From DAOUAE01 sp034433795 (GTDB taxonomy: Bacteria; Chloroflexota; UBA6077; FW602-bin22; DAOUAE01): DNA of 55,112 nucleotides. Position 1 is the stretch's first letter. Each line of letters opens with the position of its first letter. Shown here piece by piece: positions 26,593 through 33,541 of this stretch. The DNA is taken from the NCBI GenBank assembly GCA_034433795.1, contig DAOUAE010000031.1:1-55112 (forward strand). The letters are read 5' to 3'. A program made the position numbers and the translations under genes. Under the pieces are notes generated by a model. The model searched no databases. It was not told the origin of the DNA and saw only the letters and a list, made by a program, of their open reading frames with translations.

Positions 26593-27371
26593 GCCAGCCG
26601 GGCGGACATCTCTCCCCCGGTCCCGTGCACGGGACCGGGGGTATTTTCTCCGGCACTCGGGCAAAGGTCGGCCAGCGGGCAGCCGTGGCAGCGGGGCCGG
26701 GCCTGGCAGCGGACGACGCTGTGGCGGACGATAAGGGCGTGGTACTCGTTATAGAGGGCGGGGTCCGGCGGGAGGACAGCCTGGCAGAGGGCCTGGACCG
26801 CCGCCGGGCGCGCCCCGACCGCCAGGCCCAGCCGGGCCAAGAGCCGCAGGGTGTACCGGTCGACCACGAAGACCGGCCGGCCGGCGGCGTAGAGGAGAAG
26901 GGTATCAGCGGTCTCCGGACCGATACCGTAGAGGGACAGAAGTTCACGGCGCAGCGTTTCAGTGGGCTGCGCCAGCAGGGCCTCGAGGTCGCCGCCGTAG
27001 CGAGCGAGGAGGTAGCGGGCGAAGGTCTGGAGTTTGCGGGCCTTGGTCCGGTAGAAGCCGGCCGGGCGGATAAGGGCGGCCAGGGCGGCTGGATCAAGGG
27101 CCGCGATGGCCGGTGGGGTCAGAACACCGGCGCCCTTGAGGGCGGCGATGGCCCGCTCGGCATTGCGCCACGTGGTGTGCTGGACGAGGATGGCGCCGAC
27201 GACGATTTCGAAAGGGCTCTCGGCCGGCCACCAGCCCTGCGGGCCGTAGGTCTGGAGGAGACGGTGGTAGACAGTGGCGAGGAGCCGGGCGGCTTCCACG
27301 GAGGAGCCGGGCGTGACTGTCCCCGGAGAGTGGTGAGCAGTCCGAACGGGCTGGCCGGCGACACGGTCCAT
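26586..27371 (-). CDS. Endonuclease III-like DNA glycosylase (HhH-GPD, Fe-S)
   Basis: A 261-residue base-excision repair protein. The helix-hairpin-helix is LLSLYGIGPETADTLLLYA (146-162), the catalytic aspartate is Asp171 (VFVVDRYTLR), and four cysteines (222, 228, 231, 237) fit an Fe-S cluster. The lysine that gives EndoIII its lyase activity (GRKTAN) is replaced by Glu in GPETAD, so this is probably a monofunctional glycosylase, like the MagIII-type branch. ESPFEIVVGAILVQHTTWRN is also typical of that branch. Start ATG 27371 has GGGGAGGAT upstream. The C-terminal 20 residues are encoded by the palindrome that ends the opposite operon. Confidence 0.85.
   Translation of the reverse strand: MDRVAGQPVRTAHHSPGTVTPGSSVEAARLLATVYHRLLQTYGPQGWWPAESPFEIVVGAILVQHTTWRNAERAIAALKGAGVLTPPAIAALDPAALAALIRPAGFYRTKARKLQTFARYLLARYGGDLEALLAQPTETLRRELLSLYGIGPETADTLLLYAAGRPVFVVDRYTLRLLARLGLAVGARPAAVQALCQAVLPPDPALYNEYHALIVRHSVVRCQARPRCHGCPLADLCPSAGENTPGPVHGTGGEMSARLAQ
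26614..26647 (+). terminator. Palindromic terminator of the sulfur operon, inside the convergent gene
   Basis: A perfect 28-base palindrome with 14-base arms (CCCCCGGTCCCGTG and its complement) is followed by TATTTT. It ends the sulfur operon but lies within the last codons of the glycosylase gene on the other strand. Confidence 0.85.
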
Positions 27372-27480
27372 AGGCGATCCTCCCCAGGGAGTGACAGTAT
27401 CGTCGTGCCGGCTACCAGCGGCGGGAGCCTGTAGCGCGCAGACTTACGGTCGTCCTGCAGCCTGTCTACCGCTCTTTCCC

Positions 27481-27509
27481 TTGCGCTCGCACACAAAAGC
27501 ATGTATACT
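27481..27509 (+). promoter_or_regulatory. Predicted promoter of tRNA-His
   Basis: TTGCGC (27481-27486), a 17-base spacer and TATACT (27504-27509), about 32 bases before the tRNA. Confidence 0.7.
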
Positions 27510-27540
27510 AGACGCAGGGAGTTTCCCGTGCCCGATTCAT

Positions 27541-27614
27541 GGTGGGCGTAGCCGAGCGGTCAAGGCGTCTGACTGTGGATCAGAAGAGCGCGGGTTCGAA
27601 TCCCGCCGCCCACC
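27541..27614 (+). tRNA. tRNA-His (GTG)
   Basis: A complete cloverleaf. Acceptor GTGGGCG pairs with CGCCCAC; the anticodon stem TCTGA/TCAGA holds a loop with anticodon GTG at 27575-27577; the T arm is GCGGG-TTCGAAT-CCCGC. The extra G at 27541 can pair with C73 at 27614, the identity element of tRNA-His. CCA is not encoded. Confidence 0.95.
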
Positions 27615-27617
27615 CCC

Positions 27618-27646
27618 AAAACGGCCCGTCCCTGCGGGCCGTTTTT
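27618..27646 (+). terminator. Rho-independent terminator of tRNA-His
   Basis: ACGGCCCG and CGGGCCGT form an 8-bp stem with a TCCCTG loop, preceded by AAA and followed by TTTTTCG. Confidence 0.9.
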
Positions 27647-28200
27647 CGTTTTGCTCTTCTCCGCCCCCGGCAAGGGCGGGCGTCAAAACTGGCATCAAAA
27701 TGGTATCAGGGCGGCCCTTGACGGAGAATAGGGAGCGCGAAGCCAGGATTGGCATTCGCTCTAGGGAGACGGCGGGTCGCCCAGACCAGCCCCCCGATGG
27801 ACCCGTGCTGCCGATACCAGCACCGGTCTTCTTCTGTAAAAGACATAATTGTAACATTGATGTGTGCACAGGCCCCAGCCTAGCACGCCCTCCCGCTGCC
27901 GTCAAAACCCTTCTCGCCTCCTCGCTCGCCTGGTAGAATGCTCCTGCCTGGCAGGAGACCGGGCGCCTCTAAGGCCGTCAGCGACTGCGGCCCGTTCTGG
28001 AGCGGCTCGGGACTCGCCGGCTGGCTGGTCGGACGGTGCCCCAGTCAGAGACCAGCAGTCCGCCCACGGTGCAGCGCTCCACCGGCACACCGCCCGACCT
28101 GGGTCTGGGGGAGCCCCTCAGCGCCCCTGATCCCGGGCCGAGCCTTCGCCGGCTTTGGCCCGTGCCCGGGAATATGGGGCGCTTCTCGGTCCTGTTCTGG
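27647..28200. other. Non-coding stretch downstream of tRNA-His
   Basis: About 550 bases without a convincing gene. Reading frames exist but show no family pattern, and one is simply an antisense reading of the tRNA. It contains GGCATCAAAATGGTATCA near 27690 and an AT-rich island (about 27830-27875) in otherwise GC-rich DNA. It could be decayed mobile DNA next to a tRNA, but no integrase or att repeat was recognised. Confidence 0.5.
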
Positions 28201-28206
28201 TATCAT
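28201..28206 (+). promoter_or_regulatory. Predicted extended -10 promoter
   Basis: TATCAT with TGG directly before it, 20 bases upstream of the next gene's start. It is the same form as the secG -10. No good -35 is present. Confidence 0.5.
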
Positions 28207-28225
28207 CTCTCTCGAGGAGCATCTG

Positions 28226-28819
28226 ATGGGACGCTTTCTGTGGGGACTGGGCCTGCTGGGCGGACTGAGCCTCGTCCTGGCCCTCGCCTGGCTGGCCGGG
28301 CAGTCGTCGAGCCCTACCATCTCGGGAGTCTTACCACCCGCTACCCTGTCACCGACGGCGGTCCGCTCCGTCCCCTCACCGGCGCCGACGCCCGCCCCGG
28401 CACAGGCGCCAGAGCGCCAGTGGAGGCTCAGCGAAGAGGAGATCAACGCCCGCCTGCGGGCAGCGGTCGCCACCACACCTCTCCCCGCCGGTCTCGCGGT
28501 CCGTGAGATCAGGGTGACGCTCCTCCCCGGCCAGATCACGGCGAAAGCCACGGTCCAGGTCTCCGGCTTCGATCTCCCGGTTGAGGCAGGCCTCCAGCCC
28601 TTCCTGGACGGCGAGACGGTCGCCCTGCGTCTTGAATCGCTCAGCCTCTCGGGCACCGCCCTGCCGGCGCCCCTGCGCGACCAGATCGCCCGGCTGATCA
28701 CCGACCAGGTCGCCGCCCTCCGGTTCCCGCTGCCGCCCGATCTCGACCCCGCAACCGCTCGCCTCGCGGTTGAAGCCGGACGGCTGGTGATCAGCGGTCG
28801 GCCACGCGCGGGCATCTGA
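28226..28819 (+). CDS. Hypothetical anchored protein with DUF2993/LmeA-like domain
   Basis: A 197-residue protein. A hydrophobic N-terminal anchor (residues 5-24) is followed by a Ser/Thr/Pro/Ala-rich linker (25-68) and a beta-rich domain. The pattern WRLSEEEINARLRAA ... VREIRVTLLPGQITAKATV ... ARLITDQVAALRFPLPP resembles the DUF2993 / LmeA group, thought to bind lipids. It would sit outside the membrane. ATG 28226 has GAGGAG upstream and a nearby -10. Its TGA stop directly abuts the stop of the convergent gene, making the palindrome TGATCA. The function is not established. Confidence 0.7.
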   Translation: MGRFLWGLGLLGGLSLVLALAWLAGQSSSPTISGVLPPATLSPTAVRSVPSPAPTPAPAQAPERQWRLSEEEINARLRAAVATTPLPAGLAVREIRVTLLPGQITAKATVQVSGFDLPVEAGLQPFLDGETVALRLESLSLSGTALPAPLRDQIARLITDQVAALRFPLPPDLDPATARLAVEAGRLVISGRPRAGI

Positions 28820-29347
28820 TCAGTCCACGCTCAAGATCTTCCCCGCCGGGTCGAGGGTGAACACATAGGGGACGAACTCGTGCCGGCCCTCCTGGTCGCG
28901 GAACTCGGCGACCACGAACGCGTACGTCCGGCCGTCGAGGAGAGGATAGAGGCCCATCCCGGTGAGCGCTCCCACCCGCAGGCCACGCGCCCGGGCCTGC
29001 TCGACCCAGGCGCGCAGGCGCTGGGCACGATCAGCCGACTGTTCACGCGGGGCGAGGTCGCTCAGGGTGGCCAGAAGGCCCTCCGCGTCGTAGCGATCCA
29101 GGGCGGCGAAGTAGGCCTGGACAGCCGGTGGCACTTCTCCCAGGGCCGTGCCACTGGCGTTGGTCTCTACCAGAATGGTCTCCAGGTCGTTTTCCCCGGT
29201 CTGCCCGGCCTGGCCACCGACCAGACGCCAGGCGAGCAGCCCCACCAATACCAGCCCCAGCAGACCGACCAGCCACCGGCGCCGCCCCAGGCGCCACAGG
29301 CCCCAGAGGGCCAGCGCCAGCCCGTGGCGGACCGGCTGCCAGAGCAT
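28820..29347 (-). CDS. Membrane-anchored NTF2-like protein downstream of pspAA
   Basis: A 175-residue protein. A single transmembrane helix (about residues 24-44, after an Arg-rich cytoplasmic start) is followed by a linker and a C-terminal domain of about 115 residues. That domain has the helix-then-sheet pattern of the NTF2-like / SnoaL fold (AVQAYFAALDRYDAEGLLATL, then strands to the end). The fold call is by pattern. It starts 21 bases after pspAA with GAGGAG upstream and is probably the third gene of the pspA operon. A role in envelope stress is inferred from position only. Confidence 0.65.
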   Translation of the reverse strand: MLWQPVRHGLALALWGLWRLGRRRWLVGLLGLVLVGLLAWRLVGGQAGQTGENDLETILVETNASGTALGEVPPAVQAYFAALDRYDAEGLLATLSDLAPREQSADRAQRLRAWVEQARARGLRVGALTGMGLYPLLDGRTYAFVVAEFRDQEGRHEFVPYVFTLDPAGKILSVD

Positions 29348-29368
29348 GGCGATTGCTCCTCACATCCC

Positions 29369-29647
29369 TCAGCCGGGGATAACCCCTTCACCCTGGAACA
29401 GCGCGCGGGCTTCGTCAAACGTCAGGTCCGGCGCCGGCAGGATAAGATCGCTGGGCACGATCTCCTCGGGAGCGACCGGCTGTCCGTGCTGGCGGACGAA
29501 ATCGAGCAGATCCCGAAAGAGTTTCTGGAAAGCCAGCGCATCGCCCGCCGTGACCGCCGCCACCAGCTGGTTGTCCAGCGCGTTCAACTGGGGAAGCAGC
29601 GCGTCGTCCAGGCGGTACTGCCCCTCGGTGCTGATCCGGACGATCAT
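29369..29647 (-). CDS. pspAA: PspA-associated protein PspAA
   Basis: A 92-residue protein matching the PspAA family along its length: MIVRISTEGQYRL at the start, LNALDNQLVAAV and LLDFVRQHGQPV in the middle, and PSDLILPAPDLTFDEARAL near the end, closing GEGVIPG. This small protein accompanies PspA in many actinobacteria, Chloroflexota and archaea; its exact role is unclear. Its ATG overlaps the pspA stop by four bases (ATGA), showing translational coupling. Confidence 0.88.
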   Translation of the reverse strand: MIVRISTEGQYRLDDALLPQLNALDNQLVAAVTAGDALAFQKLFRDLLDFVRQHGQPVAPEEIVPSDLILPAPDLTFDEARALFQGEGVIPG

Positions 29648-30381
29648 CGGTCCTTCCCTTCACCGAGCATCCGCGGCGACTCGCCACCGCCCAGCTCACG
29701 TTTGAGAGCCGCCAGTTTCTGCTCGACGCCCTCACTCAGCGCCGCGCGCTGGAGTTCGGCCTCCAGCGCATCAGAGCCGGTGGTCAGGTCGGTCAACGTC
29801 CCGACGGCGACCAGCTCGTCGATCGCGCTGGCCCGGGCCCGCATCTGGGCGGTGCGCTCCTCCACCCGCTGGATCGCCAGACCGATGTCGGCCATCTCTT
29901 CGGAGAGACCGGTGACCGCCTCACCGATCCGGACCTGGGCCTCAGCGGCCTGGTACTGGGCCTTGAGCGCCTCTTTCCGGGTGCGGAAAACCTCCACCTT
30001 GAGCCGCAAACGCTGTTCCGCCTCCTGAAGCCGGGCCTGCTCGCGCTCGAGATCGCTCAGCTGCTGGGTCAGGGTCTGGAGTTGCGCCTGAGCGACCTGC
30101 TGCCGCTGGAGAGCCAGACGAGCCAGGTCCTCCCGGCCCAGCGCCAGCGCCTGGCGGGCCTGGCCTTCGAGACGCCCGATATCCTGGTGCAGGCGCTGAA
30201 CCTGCTCCTCCAATCGGCGACGGGCCGTGACCACGTCAACGATCCCCCGCCGGACCTTCTGCAGCAACTCCAGCTGCCGCTCATACGAATAGTCAAGGGT
30301 GGTGGCTGGGTCCTCCGCCCGGTCGAGGACCTGCCCCATCTTGGCCCGAAACAGCGCCATCATCCGTGAGAAGAGACCCAT
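29644..30381 (-). CDS. pspA: Phage shock protein A / IM30 family membrane-stress protein
   Basis: A 245-residue, almost wholly helical coiled-coil protein of the PspA/Vipp1 (ESCRT-III-like) family. The N-terminal amphipathic helix (GLFSRMMALFRAKMGQVLDR) binds stressed membrane, followed by DPATTLDYSYERQLELLQKV, which is highly characteristic. Heptad-rich helices continue to about residue 205. The protein forms scaffolds that protect membrane integrity. ATG 30381 has GGGGGAG upstream. It is the first gene of pspA-pspAA-NTF2-like; no pspF-type regulator is present. Confidence 0.93.
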   Translation of the reverse strand: MGLFSRMMALFRAKMGQVLDRAEDPATTLDYSYERQLELLQKVRRGIVDVVTARRRLEEQVQRLHQDIGRLEGQARQALALGREDLARLALQRQQVAQAQLQTLTQQLSDLEREQARLQEAEQRLRLKVEVFRTRKEALKAQYQAAEAQVRIGEAVTGLSEEMADIGLAIQRVEERTAQMRARASAIDELVAVGTLTDLTTGSDALEAELQRAALSEGVEQKLAALKRELGGGESPRMLGEGKDR

Positions 30382-30435
30382 TCTCTCCCCCTGCTGCGGT
30401 GACCCACCGTCCCCGCCGGTGTTCTGAGTATAGGG

Positions 30436-30441
30436 ATTATA
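30436..30441 (-). promoter_or_regulatory. Predicted -10 element of the pspA operon
   Basis: TATAAT on the minus strand, 54 bases before pspA; a second TATACT lies nine bases downstream. The -35 (TTACTA at 17 bases) is weak, suggesting a regulated promoter. Confidence 0.45.
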
Positions 30442-30473
30442 CGCTGTCCGCCCACCGATAGTAAACCGAGACG

Positions 30474-30502
30474 TTGCACGGAGGAGACAGTTCTGTTAAA
30501 AT
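30474..30502 (+). promoter_or_regulatory. Predicted promoter of the small zinc-ribbon-like gene
   Basis: TTGCAC (30474-30479), a 17-base spacer and TAAAAT (30497-30502). The promoter is divergent from that of pspA and leaves a leader of about 130 bases. Confidence 0.55.
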
Positions 30503-30641
30503 TTCTGTGAGGATGTCCCTCGCCCCGGCCAGGGTCATTCTCGCATGTCTCCCTGCCCCAAAATCGTGAGGCGCGCCCGCGCCACCGCGAGCCGGCGCCC
30601 ACCGGCGCCGAGGACGACAGGCTGGAAGGAGCTTGGATAGT

Positions 30642-30824
30642 ATGGTGGATCCTGTCCAGAGCCAGTCTTGCCCGCCCCACTACTGGGAAGTAACCTCTAT
30701 CCGGATCGATGGCGTCTCCCACTACCATCACCGCTGTATTAAATGCCACGCCGAAAAGGACATCCCGCTCAGCGCCACGACCGGCAGCAAGTGGGTCAGC
30801 CGCAATTCTAAGGCCAAGCAGTAA
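30642..30824 (+). CDS. Small hypothetical protein with a CxxC motif
   Basis: A 60-residue protein with four His and three Cys, including HHRCIKCHAEKD at about residues 29-40, which suggests a small metal (zinc) site or half a zinc ribbon. ATG 30642 has GGAAGGA upstream at good spacing, better than the TTG at 30633. A promoter lies before it and a textbook terminator after it, so it is a single-gene unit that is likely to be expressed. I do not recognise a family. The final part is basic (SKWVSRNSKAKQ). Confidence 0.7.
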   Translation: MVDPVQSQSCPPHYWEVTSIRIDGVSHYHHRCIKCHAEKDIPLSATTGSKWVSRNSKAKQ

Positions 30825-30852
30825 CCAGCGGCCACGGGCTTTTGTCATTGCG

Positions 30853-30884
30853 AGCGAGAGCAGTTTGCTCTCGCTTGTTTTTTA
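30853..30884 (+). terminator. Rho-independent terminator
   Basis: AGCGAGAGCA and TGCTCTCGCT form a perfect 10-bp stem with a 3-base loop, followed by TGTTTTTTATT. The T tract runs into the stop codon of the convergent gene. Confidence 0.92.
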
Positions 30885-31706
30885 TTCGGTCTCCTCTTCC
30901 TCCTCCTCGAACTCGCTGACCTCGCTCATCTCCTCGGTCTCCAGCTCGGGCTCGCCACCAAACTCCAGCTCCTCGGCCAGCTCCTCCTCTTCCTCCTCTT
31001 CTTCCTCTTCCTCGTACTTAAGCAGAGCCTCACGGGTGTACGGCCGCACGCCAGGCTCACCCCCGCGCGGCGGAAAGGAGATCCGGCCAGCGTTGCGCGG
31101 GTCCTGATAGACCTCCCGGATGATGATCTTGACCCCGTCGTCGAGCGACACGAGGGCGGCGGCGTACCGGTTGCCGGTGCGCATCAGGTCGATGAGCCGC
31201 TGAGCGGTCTTGGGCTCGACATACCCGAGGACCTCACCCCGCGCATTGCGGACGGCCAGCGACCGCCCCTGGATCTCCAGATACACCTGGTCCCCAACCG
31301 TCATCTTGGCCAGTACTTCGGGGCTGGCCACCCGGACCAGCGGCACGATGGCCGACTTGCCGGTCTCGGTGATGAACAGGTGCGGGTCGACTTTTTCGAT
31401 AGCCGGCGGCGTGGCGGCTTCGACCGCCAGAGCGGACAACCGGCTGAGATTACGCTGGGCGATGACGTTGTTGGGGTCAAGTTCGACCGCCCGCCGGTAG
31501 GCGTCACGGGCCTCGGCGTACCGCCCCAGTTCCAGCAGAGCCCGCCCCAGCCGGTTCCAGGCCTCGACATCGTTGGGGAAGCGCTCCAGAATGGCGCGGT
31601 TGACCGCCACCGCCTCCTGCCACCGGTTCTGCATCGCCAGGGCGATCGCCTGCTCGACCATGTGTCGGCGGAAGCGTGTGTTCTCCTCAGTCTGGAAGTG
31701 CGCCAT
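30882..31706 (-). CDS. TPR-repeat protein with acidic tail
   Basis: A 274-residue protein. Two to three tetratricopeptide repeats cover about residues 15-95 (MQNRWQEAVAVNRAILERFPND, EAWNRLGRALLELGRYAEA, then DAYRRAVELDPNN). A middle domain of about 110 residues (SAIVPLVRVASPEVLAKMTVGDQVYLEI and following) is unrecognised; it could be a small beta-barrel. The tail is a long run of glutamates, about 45 residues from 230 on. TPRs bind other proteins, and an acidic tail suggests contact with a basic partner such as nucleic-acid-binding or ribosomal proteins. ATG 31706 has GAGGGAGC upstream; the earlier in-frame ATG lacks one. Confidence 0.7.
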   Translation of the reverse strand: MAHFQTEENTRFRRHMVEQAIALAMQNRWQEAVAVNRAILERFPNDVEAWNRLGRALLELGRYAEARDAYRRAVELDPNNVIAQRNLSRLSALAVEAATPPAIEKVDPHLFITETGKSAIVPLVRVASPEVLAKMTVGDQVYLEIQGRSLAVRNARGEVLGYVEPKTAQRLIDLMRTGNRYAAALVSLDDGVKIIIREVYQDPRNAGRISFPPRGGEPGVRPYTREALLKYEEEEEEEEEEELAEELEFGGEPELETEEMSEVSEFEEEEEETE

Positions 31707-31833
31707 ACGCTGGCTCCCTCGTCCCCTCTCCATCGCCAGTGGTGCAGCATGTTATACGGTGTCTCCCCCAGCGTGGCAAGCGCCGGCCGCGCCCGGCCGG
31801 GCACGCCCGCCGACGCAGGCTCTGTGCCACCCC

Positions 31834-32010
31834 TCAGCCCGCCGCCCCGAACTCCTCATCCAGCCGCCGGTGCAGATCGGCGATCCAGCGCTCGATCTCG
31901 TCGAGCGTCCGGACCCCCAGCTCCTCCATCTCCTCGCGCAGACTCTCCAGACGCTCTAAAAGCGCCATCAGCTCGTACTCAGCGGGCGTCACCTCGTCCA
32001 CGCTCTCCAC
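31834..32010 (-). CDS. Small coiled-coil protein
   Basis: A 58-residue protein, strongly charged and predicted as one long helix or coiled coil (YELMALLERLESLREEMEEL, then a second helix TLDEIERWIADLHRRLDEEF). It starts at GTG 32010, one base after the stop of the membrane protein gene upstream, so it is probably translationally coupled to it. The start is uncertain by a few codons. No family recognised; the helical pattern and tight spacing are the support. Confidence 0.5.
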   Translation of the reverse strand: MESVDEVTPAEYELMALLERLESLREEMEELGVRTLDEIERWIADLHRRLDEEFGAAG

Positions 32011-32011
32011 C

Positions 32012-32755
32012 TCATGTGGCCAGCCGGCCGACGAGCGCTCCTCCCATCCCCAGCAGCGCCAGCCCCCCCGCGACGACCACCCCGTACCGGATCAGCACCG
32101 GCCCCAGCGGCGCACCCGGCCGCCACTCGGCCAGCATCCCCCCCAACGCGTAGGCGGCCAGAAAGAGCGCCCCCGCCCCCACCGGCGTCACTAGCCCATA
32201 CCACCGGAGCCCCCAGACCACCACCGCCGCCATCAGACCAACCCCGCCCGCAACTCCCACCGACGGTCCACCCCAGAGGCCAGGCCGGGCGGTGAGAAAC
32301 GCCCCCACTGCCGCCAGCACCACCGCCCAACCATCCGGCAGCCGGGGGTCCAGCGCGCTGAGCAGGAGCAGCAGCCCGACGTTCAGCGCGGCCAGTAATC
32401 CAACCGTCTCGCAGAGCCCTCCGGCCAGCCCCCAGCGGAAATACCGCTGCTGCAGGCCCAGCCAGAGGACGACCCCTACCCCCAGCCCGAGGGCGGCCCC
32501 CAACGCCGGCCCCAGGGCCACGCCGCCCAGCGGCAGCATCACGCCCAGCAGCAGCGTCCAGGCCCCGGTCACCAGCGCCCCCCGTCCAGAGTAGGGGCAC
32601 GCCCGGCCACCGCGCTGCCAGGAGCGGTAGACCGCCCGGTCAGCCCAGAGGCTGCCCAGCAGCGCCACCGCCAGCGCCAGTGGCCCGGCCAGCGGCCAGC
32701 CCACCCGGGCAGCCACCAGTACGCCCACCGCCAGCACGATCCCCACGCCGATCAT
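32012..32755 (-). CDS. Hypothetical multi-pass membrane protein
   Basis: A 247-residue protein with about eight hydrophobic helices rich in Gly, Leu, Ala and Val and few charges. Short Arg-rich loops (ADRAVYRSWQRGGRACPYSGRG) suggest the cytoplasmic side. I do not recognise a family. ATG 32755 follows a TATAAT (minus strand 32801-32796) by about 40 bases; the frame stays open upstream, but that part is shadow coding of the divergent gene. No strong ribosome site precedes the ATG, so the start is tentative. Confidence 0.6.
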   Translation of the reverse strand: MIGVGIVLAVGVLVAARVGWPLAGPLALAVALLGSLWADRAVYRSWQRGGRACPYSGRGALVTGAWTLLLGVMLPLGGVALGPALGAALGLGVGVVLWLGLQQRYFRWGLAGGLCETVGLLAALNVGLLLLLSALDPRLPDGWAVVLAAVGAFLTARPGLWGGPSVGVAGGVGLMAAVVVWGLRWYGLVTPVGAGALFLAAYALGGMLAEWRPGAPLGPVLIRYGVVVAGGLALLGMGGALVGRLAT

Positions 32756-32795
32756 CGTCCGGGCCCACGATTGGGATCTGGGGACAGTCTCCCGG

Positions 32796-32801
32796 ATTAT
32801 A
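32796..32801 (-). promoter_or_regulatory. Predicted -10 element of the membrane protein gene
   Basis: TATAAT on the minus strand in the divergent gap between 32755 and 32873. The -35 is not convincing. Confidence 0.4.
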
Positions 32802-32872
32802 CGCGTCCCCCCGCCCGCCGACAACCACTGGCACGTCCTCTGCCACCATCTCCCGCTCGCCCGGAAGAGGTG

Positions 32873-33289
32873 ATGACGATGCGCGTTCCGGAAGACATGG
32901 GCCTGGCGCCCCATCCCGAGACCCGACGCCGGCTGACAGCCATCGCCCCTCGTCCCGGCTGGCTGGCCTGGTTCGAACACCTGGCCGGCGCCGGCGCCCT
33001 CGACCTCCTGCCCGAGGAAGCCCTCCTCCTGCCCGGCGACCGCCTCACCGCCATCGAAACCGTTCTGGACCTGGCGACCGGCGAGCCCGTTCCGCTGCTG
33101 ACCATCGTCCCCCCAGGACACCTCTACGCCCGCCTGAGCGCCCTGCAACCCTTCCTGCAGCGCCGAGCCGGCAACGCCTACTACGGCGAGGCCGGCCTCT
33201 CTGGAACCGGCACCATCCTGCACGGCGCCGCCGACGCCGGCAGCCCGGTCGGCAGCACCAACCCCAGCACCGGCACCGGCAGCCTCTGA
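32873..33289 (+). CDS. Hypothetical protein with Gly/Ser/Thr-rich tail
   Basis: A 138-residue protein of unknown family. The body (about residues 15-110) is mixed and soluble, with motifs WLAWFEHLAGAGALDLLPEE and PVPLLTIVPPGHLYARL. The last 30 residues are low-complexity (Gly, Ser, Thr, Ala). ATG 32873 has GGAAGAGGTG before it; a second ATG two codons later is possible. It is divergent from the membrane protein gene. Codon bias matches the neighbours, which supports a real gene, but no function can be given. Confidence 0.5.
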   Translation: MTMRVPEDMGLAPHPETRRRLTAIAPRPGWLAWFEHLAGAGALDLLPEEALLLPGDRLTAIETVLDLATGEPVPLLTIVPPGHLYARLSALQPFLQRRAGNAYYGEAGLSGTGTILHGAADAGSPVGSTNPSTGTGSL

Positions 33290-33298
33290 CCGGAGCCG

Positions 33299-33412
33299 CT
33301 AGCGCGACGGAGCCTGGCGGTGACCGGCGGCCCACAGGACGAACCAGATCAGCCCGACAACCAGGCCCAGCGCCACCAGACTGTCAACCGTCAGCCCCTC
33401 AAACAGACCCAT
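33299..33412 (-). CDS. 37-residue single-helix membrane protein
   Basis: A very small protein. The start MGLFEGLTVD is followed by one transmembrane helix (SLVALGLVVGLIWFVLWAAG) and a basic end HRQAPSR. The ATG is preceded by AAGGGAGAG at ideal spacing. It lies convergent to the gene ending at 33289 and downstream of nothing on its own strand except the response regulator at 33542. Size and layout recall tiny accessory subunits of membrane complexes, but no partner is adjacent and no family is assigned. Confidence 0.5.
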   Translation of the reverse strand: MGLFEGLTVDSLVALGLVVGLIWFVLWAAGHRQAPSR

Positions 33413-33541
33413 GGCTCTCCCTTCGCCGCCGGGTCAGGCACGCCACCGGCGACCTCGCCGGCAGGACCGCCCTGTCCCTCATGGGAATTGTAGGCCGGAA
33501 AGCATGACAGGAGCGTGAACAGCGCGGCGACCGTCGCCGAC

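Noticed and set aside
27537..27905. Minus-strand frame containing RRDSNPRSSDPQSDALTAR
   Set aside because: This is the well-known false protein produced by translating the antisense of a tRNA gene.
30890..31020. CTC/CTT-rich short-period repeats resembling a microsatellite
   Set aside because: They encode the poly-glutamate tail of the TPR protein on the minus strand and are explained by coding.
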